12,864 nt of DNA from Ectothiorhodospiraceae bacterium (GTDB lineage: Bacteria > Pseudomonadota > Gammaproteobacteria > Thiohalomonadales > Thiohalomonadaceae): positions 1 to 12,864 of the forward strand of contig SLDE01000242.1 in the NCBI GenBank assembly GCA_007125455.1, given 5' to 3'. The notes beneath the pieces are model-generated. The model saw nothing but the letters and a program-made list of their open reading frames with translations. It had not been told where the DNA came from and ran no database searches. Position numbers and translations under genes: made by a program. Below, in pieces: positions 1 to 8,138 of the stretch. The first letter of the stretch is position 1. The number at the start of each line of letters is the position of its first letter.

Positions 1-218
1 AAGGGCACATAGTCGTTCAACACACCACCCGGTGGCAGCGGCACCACCCGGTGGGCGCGGCGATCAATCAGATCCTGGTTGCCAATGATCACCCAGTCGG
101 GTGAGCGCGCCCCACCGTTACCGGCATGCAGCCCGTTGACCAGAATCCACGACAGGTTCCGACGGTGAGTGATCCGCCAGATCAGAGCCTTGCCGGGATT
201 CAGGTTTTTATATGTCAT
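1..218 (-). CDS. darT: DarT-like ssDNA thymidine ADP-ribosyltransferase toxin (DUF4433), N-terminal part, cut by window edge
   Basis: Reading from the ATG at 218-216 gives 72 codons that run off the left edge. The protein begins MTYKNLNPGKALIWRITHRR and continues with the segments LSWILVNGLHAGN, WVIIGNQDLIDRR and VPLPPGGVLNDYVPF. This order, and especially LNP.KAL..RITH, IG...LI..R and PPGG.L.DYVPF, is typical of the N-terminus of the DarT/DUF4433 family. Known members use NAD+ to ADP-ribosylate thymidine in single-stranded DNA and are neutralised by DarG, a macrodomain antitoxin that removes the modification. The catalytic glutamate lies in the C-terminal half, which is outside the window, so activity cannot be judged. 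darG normally follows darT and would also lie beyond the left edge. The ATG overlaps a stop codon (TAATG) of a short upstream open stretch, and no well-spaced Shine-Dalgarno is visible, so translation may be coupled. I recognise the family from sequence memory; the pairing with darG is inferred. Confidence 0.85.
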   Translation of the reverse strand, partial: MTYKNLNPGKALIWRITHRRNLSWILVNGLHAGNGGARSPDWVIIGNQDLIDRRAHRVVPLPPGGVLNDYVP

Positions 219-334
219 TAACGGATCATGCCTCGATTTACTGCCACTTCAATCGGTAACCTTCGCCCTTGAGCCTTATCGAGCACCGTTGCTATCACTA
301 GCTCGGTAGGGATACAAACCGTAACGTTGGCAGG
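218..334 (-). other. short open stretch overlapping the darT start (possible gene remnant or leader peptide)
   Basis: In the frame ending at TAA (220-218), 38 sense codons are open back to a TGA just upstream. The last 21 residues read VLDKAQGRRLPIEVAVNRGMI followed by R, without a confident family match. There is no ATG until three codons before the stop; GTG codons within it are possible starts. The stop shares one base with the darT ATG. It could be the 3' remnant of a gene whose upstream part was lost, a coupled leader, or chance. The whole 219-370 gap looks less GC-rich than the genes on its right and holds nothing else I can identify. Confidence 0.15.
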
Positions 335-370
335 TCAGTTTACCCTGTCTTGCTTCGCAATAAATGCCTT

Positions 371-2413
371 CTACGCCGCCATCCCGCTATGGCGCAGCAG
401 CGCGTCGATGCTCGGCTCGCGTCCACGAAACTCGATAAACAGCGTCATCGGGTCGCGGCTGCCGCCTTGCTCCAGCACCGCTTCGAGGAAGGCCAGCCCG
501 GTGCTCGGGTTGAAGATCCCTTCCTCCTCGAAGCGGGAGAAGGCGTCGGCGGAGAGTACCTCGGCCCATTTGTAGCTGTAGTAGCCTGCGGCGTAACCAC
601 CGGCAAAGATGTGCGAGAAGCCGTGCTGGAAGCGGTTGTACTCGGGTGGCTGCACCACCGCCACCTCGGCGCGCACCTCATCCAGAATCTGCTGGATGCG
701 ACCGCCTTCGCTCGGGTCGTACTCCAGGTGCAGGCGAAAATCAAATAGCGAGAATTCCAGTTGGCGCACCATCTGCATCCCGGACTGGAAGTTCTTTGCC
801 GCGATCATCTTTTGATACAGTGCATCCGGGATCTTCTCGCCGCTTTGGTAGTGGGCGGCGAACAGGTCCAGCGCCTCGCGCTCCCAGCACCAGTTTTCCA
901 TGAACTGGCTGGGCAGCTCGACTGCATCCCATGGCACACCGTTGATGCCGGAGACCCCGGCGGTGTCGATGCGGGTGAGCATGTGGTGCAGGCCGTGGCC
1001 GAATTCGTGGAACAGGGTCTGTACCTCGTCGTGGGTGAACAGCGCCGGGGTGTCGCCCACCGGTGGGGCGAAGTTGCACACCAGGTAGGCGGTGGGGGTC
1101 TGTACGCTGCCGTCTTCACGCACCCGGCGCACCATGCACTCATCCATCCAGGCACCACCGCGCTTGTGCTGGCGGGCGTAGAGGTCCAGATAGAAGCGCC
1201 CGCGCAGTTCACCGTTGCGATCGTGGATCTCAAAGAAACGCACATCCTCGTGCCAGAAGGCCACGTCCTGGCGCTCGTGGATCGCCAGTCCGTAGAGTCG
1301 TTGCACTACGGCGAACAGCCCGTTGAGCACCTGGTCTTCGGGGAAGTAGGGCTTGAGGTCTTCCTGGGAGATGGCGTACTTGTCCTGGCGCAGTTTCTCG
1401 CTGTAGTAGCTGATGTCCCAGGGCTTGAGATCATCGATATCATGTTGCTCACGGGCATAGGCGTGTAGTTCGTCCAGATCGCAGCGCGCCAGCTCCATGG
1501 ACTTACTGGCCAGATTACGCAGGAAGTCGAGCACCTGTTGCGGGTCTTGCGCCATCTTGGTGGCCAGCGAGCGCTCCGCGTAGTTCTGAAAGCCCAGCAG
1601 CTGCGCCAGTTCGTGGCGGATGGCGAGGATGCGCTCCATCACTGGGGTATTGTCCCATTGCCCGGCATGGGGGCCTTGATCCGAGGCGCGGGTGACATAG
1701 GCTTGATAGAGTTCTTCACGCAGGGCGCGATCATCGGCATAGGTCATCACCGCGAAGTAGCTGGGGAACTCCAGGGTGATACGGTAGCCCGCTTCCCCCT
1801 CACGCTCGGCGGCCTGTTTGAGCATACCCTTGCTGGAATCCGGCAGACCAGCCACGCGGGCCTCGTCCACGGTCTTGTGCCAGGCATTGGTGGCATCGAG
1901 CAGGTTGTTGCTAAAGGTGGTGGTGAGCTGGGATAGCTCCGACTTGAGCGTCTTGTAGCGCGCCTTCTGCTCCGCAGGCAGGGCCACCCCGGAGAGGCGA
2001 AAATCACGCAGGGTGTGTTCGATCACCGTCTGCTGTGCCTGCTCCAGCTTGGCAAACTCCGGCCCTTCGTGCAGTTCGACAAAGGCCTGGTAGAGCGCCT
2101 CGTTTTGCCCCATCTCAGTGGCGTAATCGGAGAGCTTGGGCAGGCAAGCCTCGTAGGCGGCGCGCAGTTCGGGGTTGTTGACCACCGAATTCATGTGGCT
2201 CACTGGCGACCAGACCCGGCTGAGGCGATCATCCAGCGCCTCCAGCGGCGCGACCAGATTCGCCCAGCTATAGGGGCCGCCCCGTTCCAGCAAGGCCGCC
2301 ACCGCCGCACGGTTCTCCGCCAGCAGGGCGTCGAGCGCCGGTTCCACATGCTCGGGGTTGATTGCGCCAAAGGGCGGCAGGTCATTCATTTCTAACAGCG
2401 GGTTAGCCATCAT
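371..2413 (-). CDS. prlC: Oligopeptidase A (M3 family zinc metallopeptidase)
   Basis: This cytoplasmic zinc endopeptidase degrades short peptides, including cleaved signal peptides, downstream of the major proteases. The 680-residue product has the same length as E. coli OpdA/PrlC and is collinear with it from the N-terminus (NPLLEMNDLPPFGAI) to the C-terminus (FRGREPSIDALL). The zinc motif HEFGH is at residues 469-473, with the third ligand probably Glu499 in DAVELPSQ, followed by FMENWCWE. The substrate-side motif FSHIFAGGYAAGYYSY is near the C-terminus. I chose the ATG at 2413 because an AAGGA sits six bases upstream (2420-2424). The next codon (ATG, 2410) would match the E. coli start MTNPLL and is nearly as good. 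An in-frame TTG at 2419 is too close to the ribosome site. In E. coli the gene belongs to the heat-shock regulon, but I could not find a convincing sigma-32 promoter here. No intrinsic terminator follows the stop. Confidence 0.97.
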   Translation of the reverse strand: MMANPLLEMNDLPPFGAINPEHVEPALDALLAENRAAVAALLERGGPYSWANLVAPLEALDDRLSRVWSPVSHMNSVVNNPELRAAYEACLPKLSDYATEMGQNEALYQAFVELHEGPEFAKLEQAQQTVIEHTLRDFRLSGVALPAEQKARYKTLKSELSQLTTTFSNNLLDATNAWHKTVDEARVAGLPDSSKGMLKQAAEREGEAGYRITLEFPSYFAVMTYADDRALREELYQAYVTRASDQGPHAGQWDNTPVMERILAIRHELAQLLGFQNYAERSLATKMAQDPQQVLDFLRNLASKSMELARCDLDELHAYAREQHDIDDLKPWDISYYSEKLRQDKYAISQEDLKPYFPEDQVLNGLFAVVQRLYGLAIHERQDVAFWHEDVRFFEIHDRNGELRGRFYLDLYARQHKRGGAWMDECMVRRVREDGSVQTPTAYLVCNFAPPVGDTPALFTHDEVQTLFHEFGHGLHHMLTRIDTAGVSGINGVPWDAVELPSQFMENWCWEREALDLFAAHYQSGEKIPDALYQKMIAAKNFQSGMQMVRQLEFSLFDFRLHLEYDPSEGGRIQQILDEVRAEVAVVQPPEYNRFQHGFSHIFAGGYAAGYYSYKWAEVLSADAFSRFEEEGIFNPSTGLAFLEAVLEQGGSRDPMTLFIEFRGREPSIDALLRHSGMAA

Positions 2414-2447
2414 GTACAATCCTTATTTGATTTTGCAAAAACATTTC

Positions 2448-2583
2448 AACGCAGAGGGCGCAGAGTACGCTGAGAAAGCTATCAATGGTGCATTCTAGGA
2501 AGTGGTTTAGCACTGGGCAGCCCGGTACCTCGCTACAGGACATATACATTTGCCAGCTCTGCGTCCTCGGCGTTCTCTGCGTT
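2448..2583. repeat. Inverted repeat built from 9-bp tandem units (NNCGCAGAG) between prlC and srkA
   Basis: The left arm (2448-2479) consists of AACGCAGAG, GGCGCAGAG and TACGCTGAG plus a 5-base tail. The right arm (2552-2583), read on the minus strand, consists of AACGCAGAG, AACGCCGAG and GACGCAGAG plus a 5-base tail. The 32-base arms agree at 24 positions by hand alignment and enclose 72 bases, so the whole could fold into a long imperfect hairpin. Read as protein, the right arm gives the NAENAEDAE-type string that recurs in spurious ORFs of many environmental bacterial genomes. That suggests a dispersed intergenic repeat family rather than a gene. It fills nearly all of the divergent spacer and so must lie within or beside both promoters. 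Whether other copies exist in this genome cannot be seen here. Confidence 0.7.
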
Positions 2584-2609
2584 AAATAATTCATCTTCAG
2601 GAGCCCAAT

Positions 2610-3596
2610 GTGAGCACCAGCCATCCGTATGATGCCTTGACCCCGGACACCGTACTAGATGCGGTGGAGGCGGCCGGGTTCTGGCCCACGGGCTCGTTAC
2701 TGGCTTTAAATAGTTACGAAAACCGGGTTTATCAAATCGGCGAGGAGGAAAACGGCTTCCTGGTGGGCAAGTTCTACCGCCCCGGGCGCTGGTCCGATGC
2801 GCAGATCCTGGAGGAACACGCCTTCTCGCTGCAACTGGCCGAGCTGGAGATCCCGGTGGTCGCCCCGCTGGCCAATACGGCAGGGCATACCCTACAACAC
2901 TTTGGCGGTTTTCGCTTCGCGCTGTTTCCGCGCCGGGGCGGGCGCAGCCCGGAGCTGGACGACCCGGATACCCTCTATCGCCTCGGGCAGTTCCTGGGGC
3001 GCATCCATGCCGTCGGTGCCAGCCAGCCCTTTGTCGAGCGCCCGGCGCTGGATATCGAGAGCTTTGGCCACGCCTCGCTGGCCTATCTGCTGGACAACGA
3101 CTGCCTACCGGGCCACTACCGGGGCGAATACCAGTCTTTGGCCGAAGATATCCTGAGCACGGTGACAAGGCGCTTTGACGCCGTGGCATTTAGCCCCATC
3201 CGCTTGCATGGCGATTTTCACCCAGGGAATATCCTGTGGACCGATCGCGGTGCCCATTTGGTCGACCTGGACGATGCCCGCATGGGCCCGGCGGTGCAGG
3301 ATCTGTGGATGATGCTCTCCGGCGATGCGCCGCAAATGGCGGTACAACTGGATGAGATCCTCGCCGGTTATGAGGAGTTTCACGACTTCGACCGCGCCCA
3401 ACTGGCCCTGATCGAAGCGTTGCGCGCCCTGCGCCTGCTGCACTACGCCGCCTGGCTGGCGCGCCGCTGGCAAGACCCGGCCTTCCCCCAGGCCTTTCCC
3501 TGGTTTGGTGGCGAGAAGTACTGGGAGGAGCAGGTATTGATCCTGCGCGAACAGCAGTTTCGCTTGGCCCAGCCGGTGTTGAAGCTCGGGCCATGA
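2610..3596 (+). CDS. srkA: Stress response kinase A (YihE/RdoA-type Ser/Thr protein kinase)
   Basis: This is a cytoplasmic eukaryotic-like (APH-fold) protein kinase. In E. coli SrkA protects against stress-induced death and acts with the Cpx response. The 328-residue product matches the family throughout. It has SYENRVYQIG (34-43) in the nucleotide-binding lobe, VGKFYRPGRW with Lys54, and the catalytic loop HGDFHPGNIL (200-209) with Asp202 and Asn207. The metal-binding VDLDDARMGP has Asp219. The C-terminal helical part has LRLLHYAAWLARRW. The start is GTG at 2610: an AGGAG at 2599-2603 lies six bases upstream, and the overlapping ATG at 2608 runs straight into TGA. In E. coli the gene sits beside dsbA; here it is divergent from prlC and converges on the sucrose synthase gene with only four bases between stop codons and no hairpin, so transcripts from both sides probably overlap. 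Confidence 0.95.
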   Translation: MSTSHPYDALTPDTVLDAVEAAGFWPTGSLLALNSYENRVYQIGEEENGFLVGKFYRPGRWSDAQILEEHAFSLQLAELEIPVVAPLANTAGHTLQHFGGFRFALFPRRGGRSPELDDPDTLYRLGQFLGRIHAVGASQPFVERPALDIESFGHASLAYLLDNDCLPGHYRGEYQSLAEDILSTVTRRFDAVAFSPIRLHGDFHPGNILWTDRGAHLVDLDDARMGPAVQDLWMMLSGDAPQMAVQLDEILAGYEEFHDFDRAQLALIEALRALRLLHYAAWLARRWQDPAFPQAFPWFGGEKYWEEQVLILREQQFRLAQPVLKLGP

Positions 3597-3600
3597 CCCA

Positions 3601-5979
3601 CTACTCCATCGCCCTGGCCAGCGGTCGATACTGCAAGCCGTAGAACATCTGCAGGTAGCGGCGGGTCTCGGCCCGTTCCAGGTTGGTGACATACTTCCAG
3701 AAGCCGTAGACCCGCGAGAGGGTCATCATCCGACTGGCGTAGCGCTGCCAGGTGTAGCGCGCCTCGATGCGGGCAATGGCCGCCTCGGAGAGCTGTTGCC
3801 AGTAGTCGGGCTCGTGCTGGCAACGGACGAAGAATTCGCTCAGCTGTTCGGCAACCTTCTCGCCGTGGTTAGGGTCGATGTGAAAGCCCGATACGCCGTG
3901 TTCAATGATCTCCAGCGGGCCGCCGTATTGGGTGGCGAAGGTGGGCAGGCCGCAAGACATCGCCTCCACCACGGTCAGGCCAAAGGCCTCGAACAGTGCC
4001 GGTTGCACAAACACCCCGCGCCGATCGGCAATGTAGCGATAGAGCTCACCGGCGAAGGGCTTGTCCAGTTGTAGGCCGATCCAGCGTACCTGACCATCCA
4101 GCTGGTAGTGGTCCATCAGCTGGTGCATACGGCCGATCTGTTGCTGCTCTTCCTGATCCCGCGACTGGCTGGCATCCACATAGCCGGCCACCAGTACCAG
4201 GTTGGCCTGTTCGCGCAGGGTCTCGTGCTGGCCATACCATTCCAGCAGGCCGCTGATGTTCTTGATCCGATCCAGCCGGGCCATGCTGAAGATCAACGGC
4301 TTGTCGGGGTCTGCCAACTCGCCGCGCACCCCGTTACGCTGGGGGCCAAACAACAGCTCAGACAGCTCCTCGTGCAGTCCTTCCAGGCGCTTTTCCTGCG
4401 CCTGCCAGGGGAAATAGATCCGTGCATCGGCACCGGGGGAGACGATGTTGAACTTGGGGTCGTAGACGCTGATCCCGTTGACCACCCGATACAAGCCCGG
4501 CATCGAGAAGCTGACGTAGCTTTCGTACTGACCCACGGTATTGGCGGTGCCGGCGATCTCCTGGTAGGTGCTGGTGATGATGAAGTCGGCGGCGTTCATG
4601 GCGATCAGGTCGGCGGTGAATTGGCAGGAGAAGTGGTACTGGGATTCGTTGTCCTGCCAGTAGAGATCGGAGTAGAGGTATTTGGTCTTCTCCAGGGCGT
4701 GGGCGATGTTGCACTGGGTGACGCCAAGCCTCTGTGAGAGCATGGTGGCGACCAGGTTGCCATCGGAGTAATTGCCGACGATAAGGTCCGGGCGACCGCC
4801 TAGCTGGGCCTGGATCGCCTGGGCGGCATCCTCCGCAAAGCGCTCCAGATAGGGCCAGATCTCAAAGCGCGAGATCCACTGCGGCACCACCTCGCCCTGT
4901 TTGTTGCGAAACGGCACCCGCAGGATGTGGGCGTTTTGGGTGCCGATGATCGTCTCCAGCGGCTCGTTGCAGCGGGTGTTGCCCGCCTCAGGGATCAACC
5001 GGGTGACCACCAGGATCTCCGGCTGCAGATCCAGGCCGTGCTGCTCAATACGACGCTGCATCTCCTGCTCCAGCGCGCGCACCTGATCGAGGATGTAGAC
5101 CACCTGGCCACCGGTGTCAGGCAGGCCGAGCACCCGATCCTGGCCAAAGAAGCCGTGCGGCGAGAGGATCACGATACGAAAGATCATCGGCACCCGATCC
5201 AGAAACTGCTCCAGCCGATCCGGGGCCGGGGCCTCCAACACGTCCTGCAACATTAGCAGGGTTTGACGCATCCGTTCGGCGGTATTCCCCCAACCGGGCT
5301 CAAAGCCCAGGCTGCGCAGGGTACTGCCCAGTTGCGGCCAGCCGGCGTCGTTCGGCTCACTGGCGAGGAACTCGTCGGCCTGGCGCAGCGCATGGCGCAG
5401 GCCGTCCAGATCCTGAATGCTGTCGTTGAGCATCAACTGCTGGCCCTGCCACTGGTGCAGGCTAAGGAACTTGAGCAGTTGCTCAGCCCCGCGCCCCGGC
5501 ACGTGAAACAGCTGGCTGGAGAGCTGGCGGTTGAGAAACTCCACCCCGCGCCCGATGGAGCGCGGCTCGTGCATACGCGGGAACTCGCGGTTAAACGGCC
5601 CCAGATCCAACTCCATACACCAACCGCTATCCTCATCGGTGCGACCCAGGCGCTCCTTGAACTGGAGAAACTCATCGACCGCCAGCCGTTCGGGCTGGCA
5701 TTGATCCAGGTGGATGCGCAGATATTCCCACCGACCGATACTGGGACGCAGGGCGAAGGCTATCCAGGGGGCCTCCACCACCGCTTCCTGGGCCTGGGAG
5801 ATCATGCGTTGCAGGGGGGCACAGGCGTGGGGTGCCCCCTCCTTGCTGTCGGCGAAGGCCTCGTAGGCATCGTTCAGCTCGGAGCTAAGCAGCAGTGCCT
5901 TGTCCAGCGCCACAATGTAGCGCATCAACAGGTAGAGACCGTGCTGCTGGTCGGCCAGGGCCTGAAAGGTCTCGCGCAT
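3601..5979 (-). CDS. sus: Sucrose synthase (GT4 glycosyltransferase)
   Basis: Sucrose synthase catalyses the reversible reaction sucrose + NDP = fructose + NDP-glucose in the cytoplasm and is best known for cleaving sucrose to save the glucosyl bond as a sugar nucleotide. The 792-residue product has the length of the plant, cyanobacterial and proteobacterial enzymes. An N-terminal regulatory region (about 1-265) is followed by the GT-B core. The core opens with FGQDRVLGLPDTGGQVVYIL (Asp288-Gln292 are DTGGQ), continues with GNYSDGNLVATMLSQRLGV and HALEKTKYLYSDLYW, and reaches the E-x7-E donor-site motif EAFGLTVVEA (Glu664, Glu672). The start is the ATG at 5979: it shares one base with the stop of the upstream gene (TGATG) and has a near-perfect AGGAGG four bases before it. 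The TTG one codon earlier is too close to that site. This is the last gene of the sucrose operon, with no terminator visible after it. NDP specificity cannot be judged by eye. Confidence 0.96.
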   Translation of the reverse strand: MRETFQALADQQHGLYLLMRYIVALDKALLLSSELNDAYEAFADSKEGAPHACAPLQRMISQAQEAVVEAPWIAFALRPSIGRWEYLRIHLDQCQPERLAVDEFLQFKERLGRTDEDSGWCMELDLGPFNREFPRMHEPRSIGRGVEFLNRQLSSQLFHVPGRGAEQLLKFLSLHQWQGQQLMLNDSIQDLDGLRHALRQADEFLASEPNDAGWPQLGSTLRSLGFEPGWGNTAERMRQTLLMLQDVLEAPAPDRLEQFLDRVPMIFRIVILSPHGFFGQDRVLGLPDTGGQVVYILDQVRALEQEMQRRIEQHGLDLQPEILVVTRLIPEAGNTRCNEPLETIIGTQNAHILRVPFRNKQGEVVPQWISRFEIWPYLERFAEDAAQAIQAQLGGRPDLIVGNYSDGNLVATMLSQRLGVTQCNIAHALEKTKYLYSDLYWQDNESQYHFSCQFTADLIAMNAADFIITSTYQEIAGTANTVGQYESYVSFSMPGLYRVVNGISVYDPKFNIVSPGADARIYFPWQAQEKRLEGLHEELSELLFGPQRNGVRGELADPDKPLIFSMARLDRIKNISGLLEWYGQHETLREQANLVLVAGYVDASQSRDQEEQQQIGRMHQLMDHYQLDGQVRWIGLQLDKPFAGELYRYIADRRGVFVQPALFEAFGLTVVEAMSCGLPTFATQYGGPLEIIEHGVSGFHIDPNHGEKVAEQLSEFFVRCQHEPDYWQQLSEAAIARIEARYTWQRYASRMMTLSRVYGFWKYVTNLERAETRRYLQMFYGLQYRPLARAME

Positions 5980-8138
5980 CAATCCTCCTCATCCTCATCA
6001 CAGGTGTGCACATCACCGAAGAAGTCGTAGTGGTCGATCCCCTCCAGCACCCCGGTGGCATAGTGCCCTTCGGCAAAATAGATACGCGGCATCCCCTTGA
6101 GGCTCTCCAGCTCGGGGCTGTAGTTGCCCACCACGACACCCAGGGTCTCGCCGCGCAGCATCTCGATGTCGTTGCCGGAGTCACCGGCCACCAACAGGCG
6201 ATCCGGCGGCAGACCCCACTTCATCATCAGGTAGCGGATCGCCAGCCCCTTGGAGGCACGCACCGGCAGCAGATCCAGGTAGGCCTGGTGGGAGTAGATC
6301 AACTTGCAGTGCAGGTCGCGCTTGCGCAGACAGGTGCGGATCTTGTTTATATTGTCGATGCGGGTCGGATCGACATCGTAACTGATCTTGAAACGGCGCT
6401 GGTCGATCTTCGCCTGGGGCTTGAGCCCGTCTGCCCCCTCCAGTGCCTCGCGCAGGGCGTCCGGTTTCCATTGGTAGTTGATATGTCGCGCCCAGCCGGC
6501 GTCCTCTACCATACCGTTGCCATAGTGGATCTCGCTACCCACCGAGGTGATCAGTAGATCGGGCATGGGCACCCCCCAGTCCTTGAGGATCTCTAGGGCA
6601 CTGTCCAAACGACGTCCGGTAGCGATACCGAAGGCAACCCTGTCCCCGGCCTTTTTGAGGCGCTGGAGCAGATGCTGCAGTCCCTCGCGATCCCCCAGCA
6701 AGGTGTTGTCGATATCGCAGATCAGCACCCGGTCCACCGTGGGCAGACGGCTCTTGCCCAGCGCGAAGGGTGAGCGCTGGCGCTTGCGCCGCCCAAGGAT
6801 GCGCTTGATCTCCTTGAGGTAGGTTTGCACGTGGCCGGCCCAGGTGTAGGTCTTGTGGGTGCCCTTGAGACCGGCGCGGGACCAGCGCTGCCAGGCACTG
6901 CGCTGGGCGATCACCTCGTAGATGGCCTGCCCCATCGCGTCGCTGTCCAGTGGATCCACCAGCTTGCCGTTTTTGCAGTGGCTGATGATATCCCGCGGGC
7001 CGCCATCTTCCGTGGCGACAATGGGCAGGCCGCTGGCAGCGGCCTCAATCAGGGTCAGGCCAAAGGGCTCGGTGAGGGCCGGATTGACGAACACCCCGCG
7101 GGTGCTGGCGGCCAGACGATACAGGTCCGGTACATCGTTGGGCTGGTGGTGCTTGGGGAAGGCGATCTGGCCGTAGAGGTCGTAGCGGTCGATCAGCATC
7201 AGGATCTCGCTCAGTACCTCACGCGGCCCCTTGTCCATCTTGCTGATATCGTCGCGGTTACCGGCCACCACCACCAGGTTGGCTGCCTCACGCAGATCGG
7301 GGTTTTCCGCATAGGCGCGCACCAGGGTGGCGATATTCTTGCGCTCGTCGGCCCTGGAGAGGGCCAGCACCATGGGTTTTTTGGGGGCCTGCAAAAAGCG
7401 GTTGATGGTGGCGGCGATGGGGGGGCGACGCTGACCCTTGCGGGGGGGCTGGAAGCGCTGGATATCGACCCCTGGCGGGATCACTTGCATACGTTTGGGA
7501 TGGTAGTTGTCGTAGGCCTTGTACTGCTGCTCGATCTCCTGGCTGGTGGAGGCGATCACCAGCGAGGCGTTGCCCAGGGTGGTCTCCTCCGCCTCAATCC
7601 GCTCGCTCATGTTATAGACCCGCTCGATATTGAGCATGCTGGTGCCCTTGTCGAGCAGGCGACGGCGCTTGTCTACCCCCAGGGAATGGCCAGTGTGTAC
7701 CAACGGTACCCCGAGCAACTGCGCCAGGCGTGCCCCCACATAACCGGCATCGGCGTAGTGGCTGTGCACCACATCGGGCACCCGCCCGAGGCGGCGCAGA
7801 TGCTGCAGTGCCTCATCGGCAAAGGCGTCCAGATAGGGCCAGAGCACCTCCTTGCGAAAGTAGCGACGCGGCCCGGCGGGCAGACGCACGATCCAGGCAC
7901 CGTCGCCAATACGCTCCTGCGGCTGGGCGTAGTCGTCGTCTACCTTGGAATCGATCACCTGACGGGTGAGCAGGTCTACCCGTTCCACCTCCGGGTGCTC
8001 CGCCAGGGCGCGGGCCAGTTCGACCACGTACTTGGTCTGCCCGCCGGTATCGGCGTCACGCCCCAACTCCAGATTATGCCCCCGGATCAGCCCGTGCACA
8101 CTGACCAACACGATGTACAAACCTTGTTGCTCTGCCAC
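5979..8138 (-). CDS. sps: Bifunctional sucrose-phosphate synthase / sucrose-phosphate phosphatase
   Basis: The synthase part transfers glucose from a nucleotide sugar to fructose-6-phosphate; the phosphatase part releases free sucrose. The 719-residue product starts with GLYIVLVSVHGLIRGHNLEL and then GRDADTGGQTKYVVELARAL, the hallmark of SPS. It carries the GT4 donor motif EPFGLTLIE (Glu357, Glu365). From about residue 468 a HAD-IIB phosphatase domain follows, with the nucleophile motif DIDNT (Asp475, Asp477) and the C-terminal motif GDSGND (Asp653, Asp657), so both active sites look intact. The start is chosen as GTG at 8138: it shares a base with the fructokinase stop (TAGTG) and has GGGGAG seven bases upstream. 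An in-frame ATG (8153) or GTG (8177) would add 5 or 13 residues that are only the out-of-frame fructokinase end. The acidic tail DEDEED is encoded by the purine run that doubles as the ribosome site for sus. Confidence 0.96.
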   Translation of the reverse strand: MAEQQGLYIVLVSVHGLIRGHNLELGRDADTGGQTKYVVELARALAEHPEVERVDLLTRQVIDSKVDDDYAQPQERIGDGAWIVRLPAGPRRYFRKEVLWPYLDAFADEALQHLRRLGRVPDVVHSHYADAGYVGARLAQLLGVPLVHTGHSLGVDKRRRLLDKGTSMLNIERVYNMSERIEAEETTLGNASLVIASTSQEIEQQYKAYDNYHPKRMQVIPPGVDIQRFQPPRKGQRRPPIAATINRFLQAPKKPMVLALSRADERKNIATLVRAYAENPDLREAANLVVVAGNRDDISKMDKGPREVLSEILMLIDRYDLYGQIAFPKHHQPNDVPDLYRLAASTRGVFVNPALTEPFGLTLIEAAASGLPIVATEDGGPRDIISHCKNGKLVDPLDSDAMGQAIYEVIAQRSAWQRWSRAGLKGTHKTYTWAGHVQTYLKEIKRILGRRKRQRSPFALGKSRLPTVDRVLICDIDNTLLGDREGLQHLLQRLKKAGDRVAFGIATGRRLDSALEILKDWGVPMPDLLITSVGSEIHYGNGMVEDAGWARHINYQWKPDALREALEGADGLKPQAKIDQRRFKISYDVDPTRIDNINKIRTCLRKRDLHCKLIYSHQAYLDLLPVRASKGLAIRYLMMKWGLPPDRLLVAGDSGNDIEMLRGETLGVVVGNYSPELESLKGMPRIYFAEGHYATGVLEGIDHYDFFGDVHTCDEDEED

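Noticed and set aside
340..370. Small hairpin TTGC-GAA-GCAA after the prlC stop as a terminator
   Set aside because: Four-base stem with no T run behind it.
2414..2530. Possible sigma-32 promoter for prlC (CACCATTGAT resembling CCCCATNT on the minus strand)
   Set aside because: No CTTGAA-like -35 at the right distance.
2533..3189. 218-codon minus-strand frame overlapping srkA and the inverted repeat, ending NAENAEDAEL
   Set aside because: srkA on the other strand is certain; the NAENAEDAEL string is just the 9-bp repeat read as protein.
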